Shown here: positions 47,115 through 59,780 of the stretch, piece after piece | How positions within the stretch are numbered: position 1 is the first letter of the stretch | Layout: each line of letters begins with the position of its first letter | NCBI GenBank assembly: GCA_029706075.1 | Contig: JAINUG010000196.1 | Span: forward strand, 705,501-769,500 | Reading direction: 5' to 3' | From: Aldrovandia affinis | Taxonomy: Eukaryota; Chordata; Actinopteri; Notacanthiformes; Halosauridae | Length of the DNA: 64,000 nt | Position numbers and translations under genes: made by a program | Notes under the pieces: generated by a model | The model's database searches: none | Seen by the model: the letters and a program-made list of their open reading frames with translations, nothing else | Told to the model about the DNA's origin: nothing

Positions 47115-47877
47115 CAGTGCCATGCAAAACTCCTCAGACCCTTAGAAAGTTTTCAAATGTTACTGGATTACGAATGATACGTTCACACTTTAAAAATATT
47201 TTTATTCAAAATTCACATGCTGAAACAAAATTTGCTGCTTGCATAAGTATTCAGACCCCTCTTATTAATATTTGGTGGAGGCAACTTTCGCTGCAATAAC
47301 AGCTTATTGTCTTTTTGGGTAAGTTACCAACTTTCCACACTGGTTGGAGGTGATTTTCACCCATTTTTTCAAGCAGAATTGCACCAGCTCTCTCAAGTTG
47401 ATTGGACATTGCTTATGGACAGCAATTTTCAAGTTGTGCCACAGATTCAGAGCTTTCAGAGTCAGGACTTTTACTGGGCCACTCAAAGACATTCACTTTT
47501 TTATTCTTCAGCCATTCCAATGTAGCTTTGGATTGTTGTCCCTGTGCAGTTTTTGGACTTGTTGCATTATCTGCCCTTTGCTCCATTAAGTATTGATCTT
47601 GATTTACCTGAACAATTCCTCACAAAAGGCTGTTTTTAATCCTGAAATCAGTGTCACTTTTTGGGAGTTTGAAAAGGTTTTCTTCAATGACATTTTATTT
47701 CATTTTAAGTATCTATATACTTTCTTCACTTTTTTTTTTTTTTTTTTTTACAAATGTGAGGAGTAGGTTGCATTTATAACAGATATTAGTTCTTAAATGA
47801 AAGTGTTATAAATAAAAGCTTGAAAGCAACAAAATGTCAAAATTGTGCAAGGGTCTGAGTACTTTTGCAAGGCTCTG
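47115..47877 (-). mobile_element. Tc1-like element, degenerate
   Basis: Termini CAGTGCCATGCAAAACTCC and the complement of GAGTACTTTTGCAAGGCTCTG, with TA on the right. Subterminal GTATTCAGACCCCTCTTATT is typical of one fish Tc1 family. The 763 bp contain only scrambled transposase traces. Confidence 0.8.
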
Positions 47878-49543
47878 TACATGCAGCCCTTTTGAGTGTC
47901 AGCACACCTGACTTGGCAACGTGACTAGGTCATAACAAATCTGTGAACAACATTACTTATGGAAAGCACATTGGCATCGTGTTTCATGCTACATCCTTAA
48001 AGGAAAACTAAAAAATATCAAGGTGATGTGTTTGTGAATTGTATAATATGTATCAAGTCATTTTCATTCAGGATTGAGTCTTGTGGATTGGCCTGAAGCA
48101 CTCCTCCCACTCGTTACATGAGGAAATAAAGCCAGACTGAATAACAAATTGAATTATTTTTCTGGGAAACCAAGTTAAGTGCAGTCCACTCCACTTCTAT
48201 GCATCCAAAAGCCAGAGAAGAGCAACAAACAACTGTGGAGTGATACAAACTAGTCATGCACAAGCTTTCAATGTCCATCACAGCAATAAGTAGGCTGGAT
48301 TTAGAGGTGGATTTAGAATTTTATTTAAAGGTGAAACTTGAAGACACTTTTAAAATAATAAATAAACACATTCAATGGAACAAGTGTAAAAATTTATAGA
48401 GTTTTGTTTGGGTGATAAGTAAGTTCCCTTCCTGTATTAAACAGGCTGCAAATCTTTTTCGTTTTGTTAAAAACCACTGCCCTGCCACAGCTCATGTTTT
48501 AATTACAAATCACAACAGAGGGGAGAAACTGGAGCGTGTGGTAATCACTGTGTTGTTACTCAACTTTCCTCCTGAGAATAGCTTCATAAAAACCTGCCTC
48601 TTTGGATCCCCTTGCTTCATGTCTTCATGTCTTCATGTCTCCAAACAGCCAGAACCCAAAGTTTGTTCACCATGTTCATTCACAATGTATTTCAGATCAC
48701 CTGCCGTCTACGTGAAGGGCAACAACCTTAGGTTGCTTTCAGGTGTTTCAGAGGTGGAGAAGGAGGTGGTTTATTAAGTAAATTAAACTAGGGGATGATA
48801 AGAGCAGTGATTTGTCAGCTTGATATAAAGGAGCCTGAAACCCATATCTTTAAACCATTTACATTCCTTGATTATCAATCAAGCAATTACGTTTCTGAAT
48901 GATCAATGCCAATAGATATGGCTTCCCAATTTTATTTTGTGATAGCATTTTTCTTTACATTACAAAATGTGTAGCATTTTCTTATCTTATTTTCTTTCTA
49001 TAGATTATCTAAACTTGTGGATAAATGTATTCTTTGGTCTCCATGCCCAAATTCAATATTGACTTAATATTAATGTAAATATCCATTAATCTGATCAGCA
49101 GTTTAATGCTCATGAAAAAGCACAGAAGTTTTCACCAAACTGATTTTTTTTTCTAGGCTTTATTTCTCAAAGCTAGTGTGCTATACAGATAAAAAAGAAG
49201 TTAAAACCTAGTAGCCTAGCCTTTGAAATTACTGAACTAAACCCCTCATTTACATTCTCTAATGTGACATGAAGACAGAGGTTGCTACAGTGTGAGACAC
49301 AATTAAGAGGAAGCTTTGCGCTTACTCGCCAATGGATTATTCAATTAATTGGCACACTTGTTAATTCAGCAAAATAAATGAAAACAGGTTGACACTAACG
49401 GTCAGTTAAAAGGTAAGATTTCAGCCTCTTCTATTCCCAGCTCACCAGCCACCAGTAGATAATCTAGCCAGTGTGAGAATTTGGCCAGGACACCAGGAAA
49501 CCCCAAGCTCTTTGCATAAGTGCATAGGATATTTAATAACAAG

Positions 49544-49695
49544 AGTTTATTATAACACAGTTTAACATCTATCTAAATCACAGGTGTCAAACTCATTCCT
49601 CTTTGCAGGTTTTTGTTGTGCATACACCAGGTGATACTTCTTCAACTAACCTAAGAAATCAGTTTATTATAACACAGTTTAACATCTATCTAAAT
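49544..49695. repeat. 35-bp direct repeats flanking an 82-bp segment
   Basis: Copies at 49544-49578 and 49661-49695, both starting AGTTTATTATAACACAGTTT. The segment between starts with CAGGTGTCAAACTCATTCC, resembling the end of a hAT MITE. Confidence 0.75.
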
Positions 49696-49753
49696 GATGT
49701 TGTCCCTGTCACTACACAAGGCAATTGGCTTTATACTTGATCCAGAGAGAAGA

Positions 49754-49769
49754 CTGCCACCTACTGGCC
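49754..49769 (-). promoter_or_regulatory. CTCF-like motif
   Basis: The minus strand reads GGCCAGTAGGTGGCAG, a good match to the CTCF core. Prediction only. Confidence 0.4.
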
Positions 49770-50696
49770 GACCAAATACAACTACATTTTCTCAGGAAGT
49801 CTCCCATCCAAGTATTAACCAAGCCCAGCTCTGGTTAGCTTCAGCTATCAGGCAAGAATAAGTGGCATGTTGGTACGGCTGCTGGAGCACTCTAATTTAG
49901 AAATCATTTCTGATTTAATCGTTCGTCTCATTCCCTGCATTATATAGTGGCCATGGACCTGAAATATCTTGTGTTATTTGCTTCATAAATTAGCGCTACG
50001 CCTTTGTGTAAAATGTGAGCAGGATTTCAGCTGTTTTTCAGAGTGTTTCCACCCCCAGCTCGCCCACGCAGTCTCCCATGCGCCCCCACATGGAGCTTCT
50101 GATGAAGGCTGTGTTTGGGAGGTGGGGGGGGTTGAACTCCAGCTGGTGGAGCCGGTAGTCAGGAGATGCAAATATTCTGCAGTTTCCAATAGCAACACAC
50201 ATTGCCATTGCTGCTCGCAATCTATCCTTGTTGCTTTGAGTGTTCGAGTCAGTGTAATTACTGTTTGTACACCCTGAATATGGCTCACATTTACTGACAC
50301 TGCACATCTTTCTGTTACTACTGTATAAAGTGTGTATCTGTGTATGTGTGAGAGACAGAGAAAGAGAGAGGGTGTGTGCATGTTTTAGAGACAGAGTGAG
50401 AAAGTATGTGTGAGAGAGAGTGTGTATGTATATGTGTTTGCATATGTAGATGTTAGAGAGAGTGTATGTTTGTACGTGAGAAAAAGAGCAAGAGAGAGAG
50501 GTAAATAAATGATGTGGTCTGCATGTGTCTGTATATGTGTTCGAGAGTGAGAGAGGGAAAGTTTCAGCATGTGTGGAGAGAGAGGTATAGATGTATTAAT
50601 TTGTCAAAGAAAGAAGAATATACAGTAGATTTACAGTGATCTGTAGATGTGGTGGTCACAGACATGTCCTTATTTTATATTTTACAATATATATGT

Positions 50697-50880
50697 GACA
50701 GTGTGGCATAGTGCTTAATGAACAAGATTTCAGGTTGCAGGTTTTGATTCCCAGGTGGGGCACTGCTGTTGTACAATTGAGCAAGGTACTTAACCTGAAT
50801 TGCTTCAGTGAATATATACAGCTTTACAAATGTATCATTTGCAAAATGTAGTCTGTGTAGGTTGCTGTTGATACTGAGTG
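50697..50880 (+). mobile_element. tRNA-derived SINE (family D), partial
   Basis: GTGGCATAGTGCTTAATGAA, then the B-box-like GGTTTTGATTCC, then GAGCAAGGTACTTAACCTG. Its reverse complement recurs at about 16935-17125. The right end is unclear. Confidence 0.7.
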
Positions 50881-50978
50881 TTATGACAAGCACATGAATA
50901 TGCTAATAAGATTAACTCACATAATGTATTGAACATGGACTGCATTCAGCCCAACAAGAAGCATACACAGGTATGCAC

Positions 50979-50983
<5 letters not shown>

Positions 50984-51039
<56 letters not shown>
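50984..51039. repeat. (CA)n microsatellite
   Basis: About 28 uninterrupted CA units, preceded by an imperfect part from 50977. Confidence 0.95.
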
Positions 51040-51043
<4 letters not shown>

Positions 51044-51526
51044 GGTACATACACAAATGTTGTGTTGTGTGCAAAATATGTATGTATGCAACATCAAAGA
51101 AATGCAAAGGAGCAAAAAATGATTAAAAAATTTGGTTATTACAAAAGTGTAATTTTTCAGATATCAATTACTGCCACTTTCAAACAAGTAAAACACAAGT
51201 ATAACACCTGGACCTTGATCATGAATGAAATCAATCAAGAATTATAAATCTGTCTATTCCGGTAAAGTCGAATGTTGTTCAAAACGTGTTTGATATGTCT
51301 TTCGCTGATGACAATCCCATGTTTTTGTACAGCAACCACCGTTCCACGCACGAGATCGTGATCTTCATGTTCCCACAAGTTTATTAAGGATAAGGTTTAC
51401 ATACAGATCTCGTTACCACAGGTTTTGTGGCCATGAAATATGTATTCATAAAAGGTTCTCTCTCAATGTCCTCTTGCATTATTCATACTTTTGAGACATA
51501 GAAAAGATGAATTTATTTATTGAAAA

Positions 51527-52030
51527 ACCTAAAATCCCCCCTTAGTCTCCTTTTTCTAAGCTTGAATCAATTAAGTGTCTTAAGTCTTTCCTTTTAAATT
51601 TTACCTTTTATACCAGGAACCAATTTATTTGCCCTTCTTTGTACTTTTTCAAGAGCTTCTATATCTTTCTTATAGTGTGGCATCCAGAGCTACACACAGT
51701 ACTCTAAATGTGGTCTGACAAAGGTATTATTCAACATCAACCTCCTTTGATTGATACTCAATACATTTACTATATATCTCAGCATCCTGTTGGCTGTATT
51801 TACTACTACAGCACAATGCTTAGATCCTGTACACTTAGATCCTGCTCAACTACTACTTCCAAGTCTTTTTCAAACTGAACACATTCTAATTGTTTGCCTC
51901 GATAAAATACTCCCATAAAATACTCTGGGCTTCTTATATGCAGAATTTACATTTAGCTATAATTAATGTTATCTGCCAGGTTTTTGCCCACTTCTGGGTT
52001 TTGTTTATCATCTTTGATTAAACTTTTTCA
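51527..52030 (-). mobile_element. CR1-type LINE, 3' fragment
   Basis: Matches 4490-4985 of the large CR1 with many differences: AGTCTCCTTTTTCTAAGCTT, then TGCCCTTCTTTGTACTTTTT, then CTCAGCATCCTGTTGGCTG. An older copy with frames destroyed. Confidence 0.85.
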
Positions 52031-53824
52031 TAGGATTGGGACTATACTTCCAGTGCTTGCCTGTGTGAAGGGGCTGTCTGTGTAATCAGTTTTGAAACAC
52101 CGCCCTCTGCTGGTGATGCAAACAAAGGGAGGCTTATGTCGAATCAGCTGACTGCCAGCCGCGCCTTCACCGGGCACTACCGTTCTCAACACATGTGGCC
52201 AGTTTACCATTCTTATTTACCCCTTATTGTCCATTTTGTCTTTGCAGATGTATTTTTGCTATCAGAAGCAATCTGCGCTGATGAAAAAAGTATAAATGTT
52301 AAAATATAGGAATACATATTATTTTTGTTTATATATTTTTTTCATAGGTCATTTTTTAGGTCATTCTCAAGTTGTTAATCTTATTGGTCCACTTAAAAAA
52401 GCATGCAGGCACTATCCTGTACAGAAAAGCTTTAGGAATGGTGGGGTCTTGTTAACAGCCCCTTTGAGCGTGACAGATAATGGACTTTGCTGGGATATAA
52501 AAATGTAAATGAGAACTGCCAACACTACAAAGGGAAATGCCTTTCCTTTCAGCCACCCCCGGATCCTCGCTCCCACCCTCTCTTTATAACCAAACCCCCC
52601 TCCACACACACACACACACACATACACACACTGAACCCTGTTTCCAGCCATTAATCCTGAGTCCAAATGTCAGAGCAAATGGGAATGTCTTACTTTTGTC
52701 TGAGCAAGGGAATATATTTTCTCAGTAACAGTTCCCATGGCTTTTCTCATCTTCTCTGTCCACACTTATTTTTTTTTTTAAACTTGGGGAGTGGGGGAGG
52801 GGAGCTGTCCTATCCCCCGCTTGGCTCAGAGACATGGAAGACTGTGCACAGAGAAACAACAAGTGGGTGCAGAGCCACAGAGTCTGAGGGTTTGGGGGGG
52901 GGGGTGCCTTCACAGAATCTCGAGGGCCTCATGAGCACTGTCCTTTCTGTTCATCTAAATTTTATGGGTCTGGATACAAAAGCTTAACCAGTAAAGAAAA
53001 GTCCAAACGTTCATTATAGAGATGGGCTTGGAATTCCACTAAATTGTCCAAACCCCCCACCCCCGCCATCCCTTCCCTCCCAAAACTGCCCCCCCACCAA
53101 ATTCAAGAGCCCTGTTATGATTTAATGTTGTTTTCTTCTCATTAGAACATGTGTGACATTATAGAGTGAATCCGTTCTGCGGTTCTAGCCCCTCTCAAAA
53201 CCATTACCGTCTCTTCCAGGCCTCCCTGGACAGGTGTAGCACACCTGACCTAGCCGAAGGGGGTCAGGTGTGGGTAGAGTCACCTGCCAACATGGCAGGT
53301 AATATTTAAGACAGCAAATCAGGCTCCCAATTTCCCTAAACATCTATGGACCACCACTGACAACCACCTGTTCAAAATTCCTGCACTGTGACATCAGAAC
53401 ACATTGGTCTTCAGAAATAAATAAAAACTCAAAATCAATTTTTTTTATCTCAACCTATAACATCTTTACTAGAAGCGGAGAACAGAGAGCCTGAACTTTG
53501 AGGGTGGCTATACACACACAAACACATACATACTCACACACACAAACACAAATGCTCATACATAAGCACACACACACTCGCACACACAGAGAGACACACA
53601 GGCACACACATATGCACACAGAGGCACATGTGTCTTACAAACAGGCACACACACACACACACTGCCTTCTTACTGTGGAGTTCTGAGTCAAAGAAGCAGT
53701 CTTGGCAGAGCCCTGGTTTCAGGAGCTGCACTGTGCTTTGCTGTGCCGTGCGTATTCAGGGACGTGCCCTGAGTGGGCAAATCATGCTAATTGTCTGGGA
53801 GAGAACCCCAGCGCTAGACCCAAG
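52031..53824. other. Intergenic region upstream of hepacam
   Basis: No exon seen. Holds CA repeats (52602-52634 and about 53511-53660) and a CTCF-like motif. The hepacam promoter and 5' UTR should lie toward its right end but cannot be pinned down. Confidence 0.4.
52099..52115 (-). promoter_or_regulatory. CTCF-like motif
   Basis: The minus strand reads CACCAGCAGAGGGCGGT, close to the CTCF core CCAGCAGAGGGCGC. Prediction only. Confidence 0.4.
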
Positions 53825-53912
53825 ATGAAGGCAGAGAGGGAGGCTTCTTCGAAAGCGTCGCCCGTTCCTGCACTTTTGCTCAACTTGTGCCTTCTCATTT
53901 ACTTCTTTTCCG
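53825..53912 (+). CDS. hepacam: hepacam exon 1 (signal peptide)
   Basis: Starts [14 protein letters not shown] and continues through a hydrophobic core ([14 protein letters not shown]) to the donor G|GTAAGA at 53913. The basic Ser/Ala-rich start followed by a leader fits HEPACAM. The only alternative in-frame start is further upstream across a stop. Confidence 0.8.
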
Positions 53913-54057
53913 GTAAGAAAAAAATGCCAGGCTCTTCTTTTTTATAAAAAAACATTTTTTTAACTTTGCAAGAAAACTGCAGACTACAGGGACTGTGTAA
54001 TCTGCATATGAAGTGCTGGGTAGGAGGAAAGAGACTATGTGTGTGTGTGTGTGTGTA

Positions 54058-54121
<64 letters not shown>

Positions 54122-57100
54122 CATTTGTGTGTGTGCGTTCCTGACTTTTTTGTCATTGTTTCTATTCATGTGCCTACAATTCAAGGTGCAAACATTTGAG
54201 AGCATTATAGCATGGATTTGTCCTTGCCCAAAGTTTGTTTTGAATGTTTTGACCTCTTCACAACATCTCTCTGTGCTTTTTATGTATATTCTGGTAGTCT
54301 AACATCTGGGGATGAAACAAGATGCTTTGTTAAATGAGAGAAAGAGTTGAGCAAACTCATAAAAATAGGTCCAAAATCATTGAGATGCTATATAATTCAT
54401 GCAGGATTGATGAGCCCAGTAACAGTTACTGAGTTAGTTTCCACCATTATAATTACTTATTACATTAATTCAATTTACAGATATGTGATGTGTTTTTTGT
54501 TTGCTCTTACTAACCATATTTCTGGTGAGGAATAATATATTCGAATTTCTTCAAAATACACAAAAAGGATCATCTTTGATTAAATAACGATACTGCCACT
54601 GGCACTATCATTGTCACTCAGCAAGCTTTAGTCAACTTCTAAATAACTTTTAAAAATATATCAGCCAGCTTGAATAACCAGAAAATAACCAAATGAATCA
54701 GATTGAATGTTCTTACATTAAGGTGAACTTGATGAAGTAATACCTTTTTGAAGGAAAAAGGGAACTTAATTTGTAAACAGGTAGTTTAAATTCTAGTGTT
54801 TGACCCCTTAAGTGAAGGATTGGAATATGAACATATTCTCCTCAAATCCAGCTGTATAAATAGTTTATGTAAGACACAACGATTTGCAAGTCACCCTGGC
54901 AATCTTCCAAGGCAATATAAATATAAATACTATAAAGGGTACAGAATCCATGATAGTGGTGACATTCAACAGTGCTTAAACTGCTTGGACCCATCAAAGT
55001 CAAGTAGTGAACAAAAAATGGAAAAACTTTAAGTGTGAAGTCCCCAGTATTTCCTGTATGCGCCATGGCAAAGAGTCTACCTTTGTCTGGAATTCTGCAG
55101 GAGGAATACGATACCACTCTTCCACAAAAAAGTCAATCAACCTATGTTTAGTTGATGGATGTGGAAAACACTGTTTCAGGTGTTGTTCCAGAATATCCCA
55201 TCAATGCTCGATTGGGATCTGTTCACTGAGAAGGTCATGACATATGTATAATGTCAGTGTCAATCAAATGATTAGGTGATTTGATTAGGTGACATTGTGC
55301 CATGGTTTGAATGAGTGCATCCAAACCATGCTTGGAAAATGTGATGCACACCATTACAGAGCCACCAGAACACGGTTGGAACATTGTTGTGCATTCATTT
55401 TTTTGTTCACTACCTGTATGTTTGAAACTTTGAAAGGTGGGGAACCAAAGTCTGATGTCAAGTTTCCATCTGAACAGTTCCAAGAAGACATGCGTGGAAA
55501 CTAATTTTCTATATAGCTACTAAGCCTCAACTTTTCAGGAACCTGATCTCTTCTGTATTTGATTATGATACATGAATTTAATGTTTTAAGCTGGATGTAC
55601 CCACAAGCAAGCAAGTCAATGGGCTGATGCATAAAAACATGCTCCATCCAACTTTCCTTGGGGTTTTATCATCTCATAAAGCCACACTCTGAGCCTTGCA
55701 GGATCAATTAGAGTGATATTACCATTCCAATGGATAGAAACAAGATTATCTTTTTCTTGCGTACCTTTCCTGGAGACTTCAGTAGCTGTGACATCTTAGC
55801 ATTTGGGTAATGTACTGTGTATAGCACTGAGTAAACTACATAGCTGCATTATCCTACAAAACCAAGAAAATATCAGGATGTGACAGCAGAATATGTAAGA
55901 TATACAACAACAGGCTTTGTAAAAGATGTGGTACAGTCCAATTACAAAAGTGTTTGGGATTAACATTCATGCAGATGGATTTAAATTATAAATAGGGCTA
56001 CCAGGCAAGCAGTTAACCGTGGGAAGGCAGTGATCACGTGGACAGTGGAAACGAACGCCCCTCTCCAGACCTTGCGTGGGACTAGTTCTATTCGCAGGGT
56101 CATAGGGAGACGTGACCACAGGAAGTGCAAGCAGGAACTGCAGCATTCAGCATTCAACCTAACTTCCTGTGCAATGGGGGCTGCCCAGAATTCTCCATCA
56201 ATGCATGCAATTGAGGTGACGTAATACTGCTCCGTTAGGGTCATGTGGGAAGGCTTGGCCAAGAGGGGGCAGAGAAAGAGGAGGAGGGGAGACAAGGCGG
56301 CCGGATGGAAGGAGGGGGCCCAGTTTGGGGTGTTGGGGTATGCTGCCTGATCTTCAGGTTTTTCGGGGGGTAGGAGATGAGCTCTCCGTAGGTGGTGGTG
56401 GTGGTGGTGGCATCTCCGGGCACCCAGAATGGGCAGCTGCACCGTTATGTGGTGTCACTGCATCTCGGGCTGTCATCAGCAGAATCAGGCCCCTGTGTCT
56501 CTCTGGCTCTCTCTGTGGTGACAAAGGCGGCAGCGCCTCACTGAGTGGCCTTTTTCAACGACTGCCAGGGAGGAAATCGCCCCAACAATCCCGGCCTTTG
56601 TGCGACCACGCTGGCAAAGCCTCTCCCCGCCTGAGAAACTGTTGCCACAGCAACAGTGTGATGCCACGCAAGGCTCACTCCGGAGACCGCGGGCCCCCAG
56701 GCAGGGGTGGGTGGGAACCTCGCCGTCCAATCCGTATGATCTGCTGCAAGGGCGATGACCAGTGATTTTCACTGTCAACTGAGGGGGCGAAGAGGGCTTC
56801 CTTTAGCACCCCCCATCCCCAGACTTGTTTAGCTTTGCTAACAAGGAAGTGCTGTGGACTGTTTGGGCATGACAGTACAGTAGTCAGTGGTGTTTGTCTC
56901 TTGTGTGACTGATATAATGCTTGCATTATGGGCAGTTCTCCAAGCAGTGCTGTTTCCTATTGGACAGAACACCAGCGTCAACACTCTTCTGCCCTTTATT
57001 CATGGAAGGGATGGGTAGCGGAGGACAAATTCACAATGAACATCAACCATCAACATAGTTACTTTGCTTTTTCCTAGCTGGACTATTTAATTTAGTCACT

Positions 57101-59558
57101 GATATTCTTAGGCTTGCATGTGGCATTTATACTGTACAGAAATAATTCAAATGAATTTAATCTATAAAGCAGCTTTAATGGATTTCCAAGCACTTCACAT
57201 TGAGGATTACTGCGGGGTGGCTCACCTCACCCACTTCACCCATGTGTAGCACCCACCTGCGTGATGTATGAGCACCAGACCACTCACCCCACATTGGCTA
57301 AGGTGGAGAGGGAGGGATCTAATCAGTCATTTAATCTGGGGTATTAAGGCAAGATTGAGAATGAGAATTATGCAAAAATACCAGAAAATTGACATTTTGA
57401 ATACCCCTAATCATTATGATAAATGCTCTGATGTATGTCATGACCACAGTGAATCAGGAACTCAGGTTAATGTCTCACCCAAAAGACAGTGCTTCCTGGA
57501 GCATGCTATCGTCCAGCAGCAAACTAGTTTTCCAAGGAGAAAATCTACTACCCCCCTCCCCTCTGTAAGGTAGTAGAAGGTTATTGGATCCTATGGTGGC
57601 TGGACAATAGTTTGCATCCTCCAACTTGGATCATTTGGATTCTGACATTGTTTAAAGGTCTAAACATGTAAAGAAAAAGTAGAGGTAAACAGTCATTGAA
57701 GTATTCTGTATCCCAAACTGTTTCACTGTTAAAAGCTCCAAAATATTGGATTATATTTATAGTTTTTCAATCCATAACTGATTCTGGGTGTTCTCTAGGG
57801 CTAAATACATGTTTCCATTGTTTTACTTGTCAGCACACAATGCAGACACAATTCACCTTCTGCTCACAATGCACCCCACAAACCCTTCCCTCTTTTGCTT
57901 CATAAATGTATTTTTGCCAATATTTCACCCATTCGTCTACATATTAACATATGCATTCATTTATAAATACAATTCTGTACAAAAGTAGAGCAGCATGGTT
58001 TTCCTGTGTGGTACTCTTTTTTTTAAATGTTAAAAGTAATCTTTGTAAAAATACAAAAATAGTTGAATTTCTGACATTTTTAATCCATTTCAATATGACA
58101 AAATGTGGATCTATGTTACATCTATGGCTATAACCTTTCATTTGGTTTAGTTTGGTTCTGAACGAGGATTCCCTTTCCACTGCTTTTAAAACAGAAGATA
58201 ACTAAATGTGGCCGACTCCAGCTCTCAAGGATATGGTGTGCATCTCTCCATGTGAATGAATTTCTCGCTGAATTTAGAGCAAATGTTCTAATAAGTGCAA
58301 CAGAGGAATCAAAAAGCAATATCTGATAGGTGCTCAATCCCTCAGAGAATTACACAGATGTAATGAAAGGAGAGAGGCACTATGAATAATTGTCTTATTG
58401 CAGTTCTATTCTATCTATCTGTTATTCTGGTGGCTGTGTTTGAAATAGATCAAATATAACTACTTCAGACAATTATTTTGAGTCTTCCTCCTTTCGTTAC
58501 TTAATCTCACTCCTGGAAAGATACACAAACTATTGGGGTATACTGGGTCTTATCTTCTGAACCATCCTTTGTCCTGGAAAAATTCCCAACCTGGCCTTCT
58601 CAGTTTGGCCATCAAATCAGCCAATCTGTATAAATCTCTAACTAACGCCTAACTTCTCCATCTCCACTGATGTGTGGTAAGTGCTCTGGTGCAATGGCTG
58701 TGTGGGTGCTACACATTGGTGGTGGTTTAAGTGAGTTTACTTCCCTTCACTGTAAAGCACTTTGGGATCCTGAAATACAAACTATCATCCTCTTCATTAA
58801 CCATTATACTATTTGACTGCTGATTTGCACTCTTTTCTTTTGGAGTTGATATTCACAATACAGACAATAATGCCAGGCAGGTATTGGGTGTGCCTGTTTG
58901 TCAGTCTGTCCCTGTCGAATGAAGCATAAACAATGTTTTCCTGTTTGAGATTGAATCAAAGGGTCGAGGGTCTGCAATTTGTTTTTTCATCACCCTTGTG
59001 TTCATGGCTGTGTTTTGTGTTGTTGTGAGAATGAGGCTCTGTGAACCTCAAATATAGGCGGAACTACAGTTCCTATCGGTGCTATCGATGGCTTACAGAT
59101 ATGAGCCAATCGTAGTGTTTTGCTGTGGAGAGCCAAGTCCTTTTAATATGCCCATGAGAGTCAGTAATTGACAGGGCAGAGTGGCACTGAGTTATGCGCA
59201 TACTCCCTCCCTGCAGGAAGGGTCCAGGGCGTAAACATCACCAGCCAAGGCTCCCTGATTCGGGGCACTCTGGGCGGGGAGGCCCTGCTCTCCGTCCGCT
59301 ACTCCAGCACCAGCTCCGACCAGCCGGTCATCAAGTGGCAGCTGAAGAGGGACAAGCCTGTCACAGTGGTGCAGTCCATCGGATCGGAGATCATCGGGAA
59401 CCTACGGCCAGAGTACCGAGACCGCATCCTGATCTATGACAACGGCACCTTGCTCCTGCACAACCTCAAGCTCTCTGACGAGGGGGTCTATGAGGTGGAG
59501 ATCTCCATCACCGACGACACCTTCACTGGGGAAGGCACCGTCAACCTCACCGTGGACG
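53825..59558 (+). CDS. hepacam: HEPACAM (GlialCAM), first two coding exons; gene continues past the window
   Basis: HEPACAM is an Ig-family adhesion protein of glial cells. In mammals it partners MLC1 and the ClC-2 chloride channel at astrocyte junctions. Exon 1 (53825-53912) encodes a start resembling mammalian MKRERGA followed by a hydrophobic leader. Exon 2 (59217-59558) encodes the first V-like Ig domain, closely matching mammalian HEPACAM: GVNITS, then [20 protein letters not shown], then TVVQSIGSE, then [19 protein letters not shown]. The domain has no cysteines, as in the mammalian protein. Both exons end in phase 1, as the next exon would require. The second Ig domain, the transmembrane segment and the proline-rich tail are not in the window. 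The gene could be either teleost duplicate (hepacama or hepacamb). Confidence 0.92.
54038..54114. repeat. (GT)n microsatellite in hepacam intron 1
   Basis: GT units with one TATGTCT interruption near 54056. Confidence 0.95.
55001..55416. mobile_element. Short Tc1-like element
   Basis: 416 bp with termini CAAGTAGTGAACAAAAAA and the complement of TTTTTTGTTCACTACCTG. The inside resembles the 5' part of the Tc1 family at 15554 (AATACGATACCACTCTTCCA). Lies in hepacam intron 1. Confidence 0.7.
55420..59216. other. hepacam intron 1, rest
   Basis: No exon seen before the acceptor at 59216. A GC-rich block at about 56020-56800 stands out; the remainder is AT-rich and unremarkable. Confidence 0.4.
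56256..56274 (+). promoter_or_regulatory. CTCF-like motif in hepacam intron 1
   Basis: TGGCCAAGAGGGGGCAGAG matches the extended CTCF motif closely and sits in a GC-rich block. Prediction only. Confidence 0.45.
59217..59558 (+). CDS. hepacam: hepacam exon 2 (first V-like Ig domain)
   Basis: The acceptor is CCTCCCTGCAG (ends 59216) and the donor is ACG|GTATGG (59559). The 342-nt exon is phase 1 at both ends. It encodes [17 protein letters not shown] at the start and [11 protein letters not shown] at the end. The W of IKWQLKRD and the DEGVYEV segment mark the Ig fold, but no disulfide cysteines are present. Sequons are seen at NIT, NGT and NLT. Confidence 0.95.
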
Positions 59559-59780
59559 GTATGGCATTGACGTAACAATGTACAGGGGGGGCGGGGGGGG
59601 GGTGGGTATAGACCATTTCAAGTGAATATTCATGAGTGTAGGAAGTGACATCATCTGTTCCTAGAAAGTTTCCTGTTGGCGATAAACAACACTCAAAACA
59701 AAGGTGGCAAACTGGACTATATTTCTGTCAGTAGCAGCTTGACTTAATGCTAATATGTCAAAGTTTAAATTAGGACAGTG

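Larger units (their letters stand above)
47880..50690. other. Intergenic sequence, no gene seen
   Basis: Open frames at 48412-48777 and 49969-50277 have no recognisable domain. A GA/GT-rich tract occupies about 50330-50590. Confidence 0.35.

Noticed and set aside
48412-48777. 121-codon open frame
   Set aside because: No recognisable domain, AT-rich flanks and no splice or poly(A) support.
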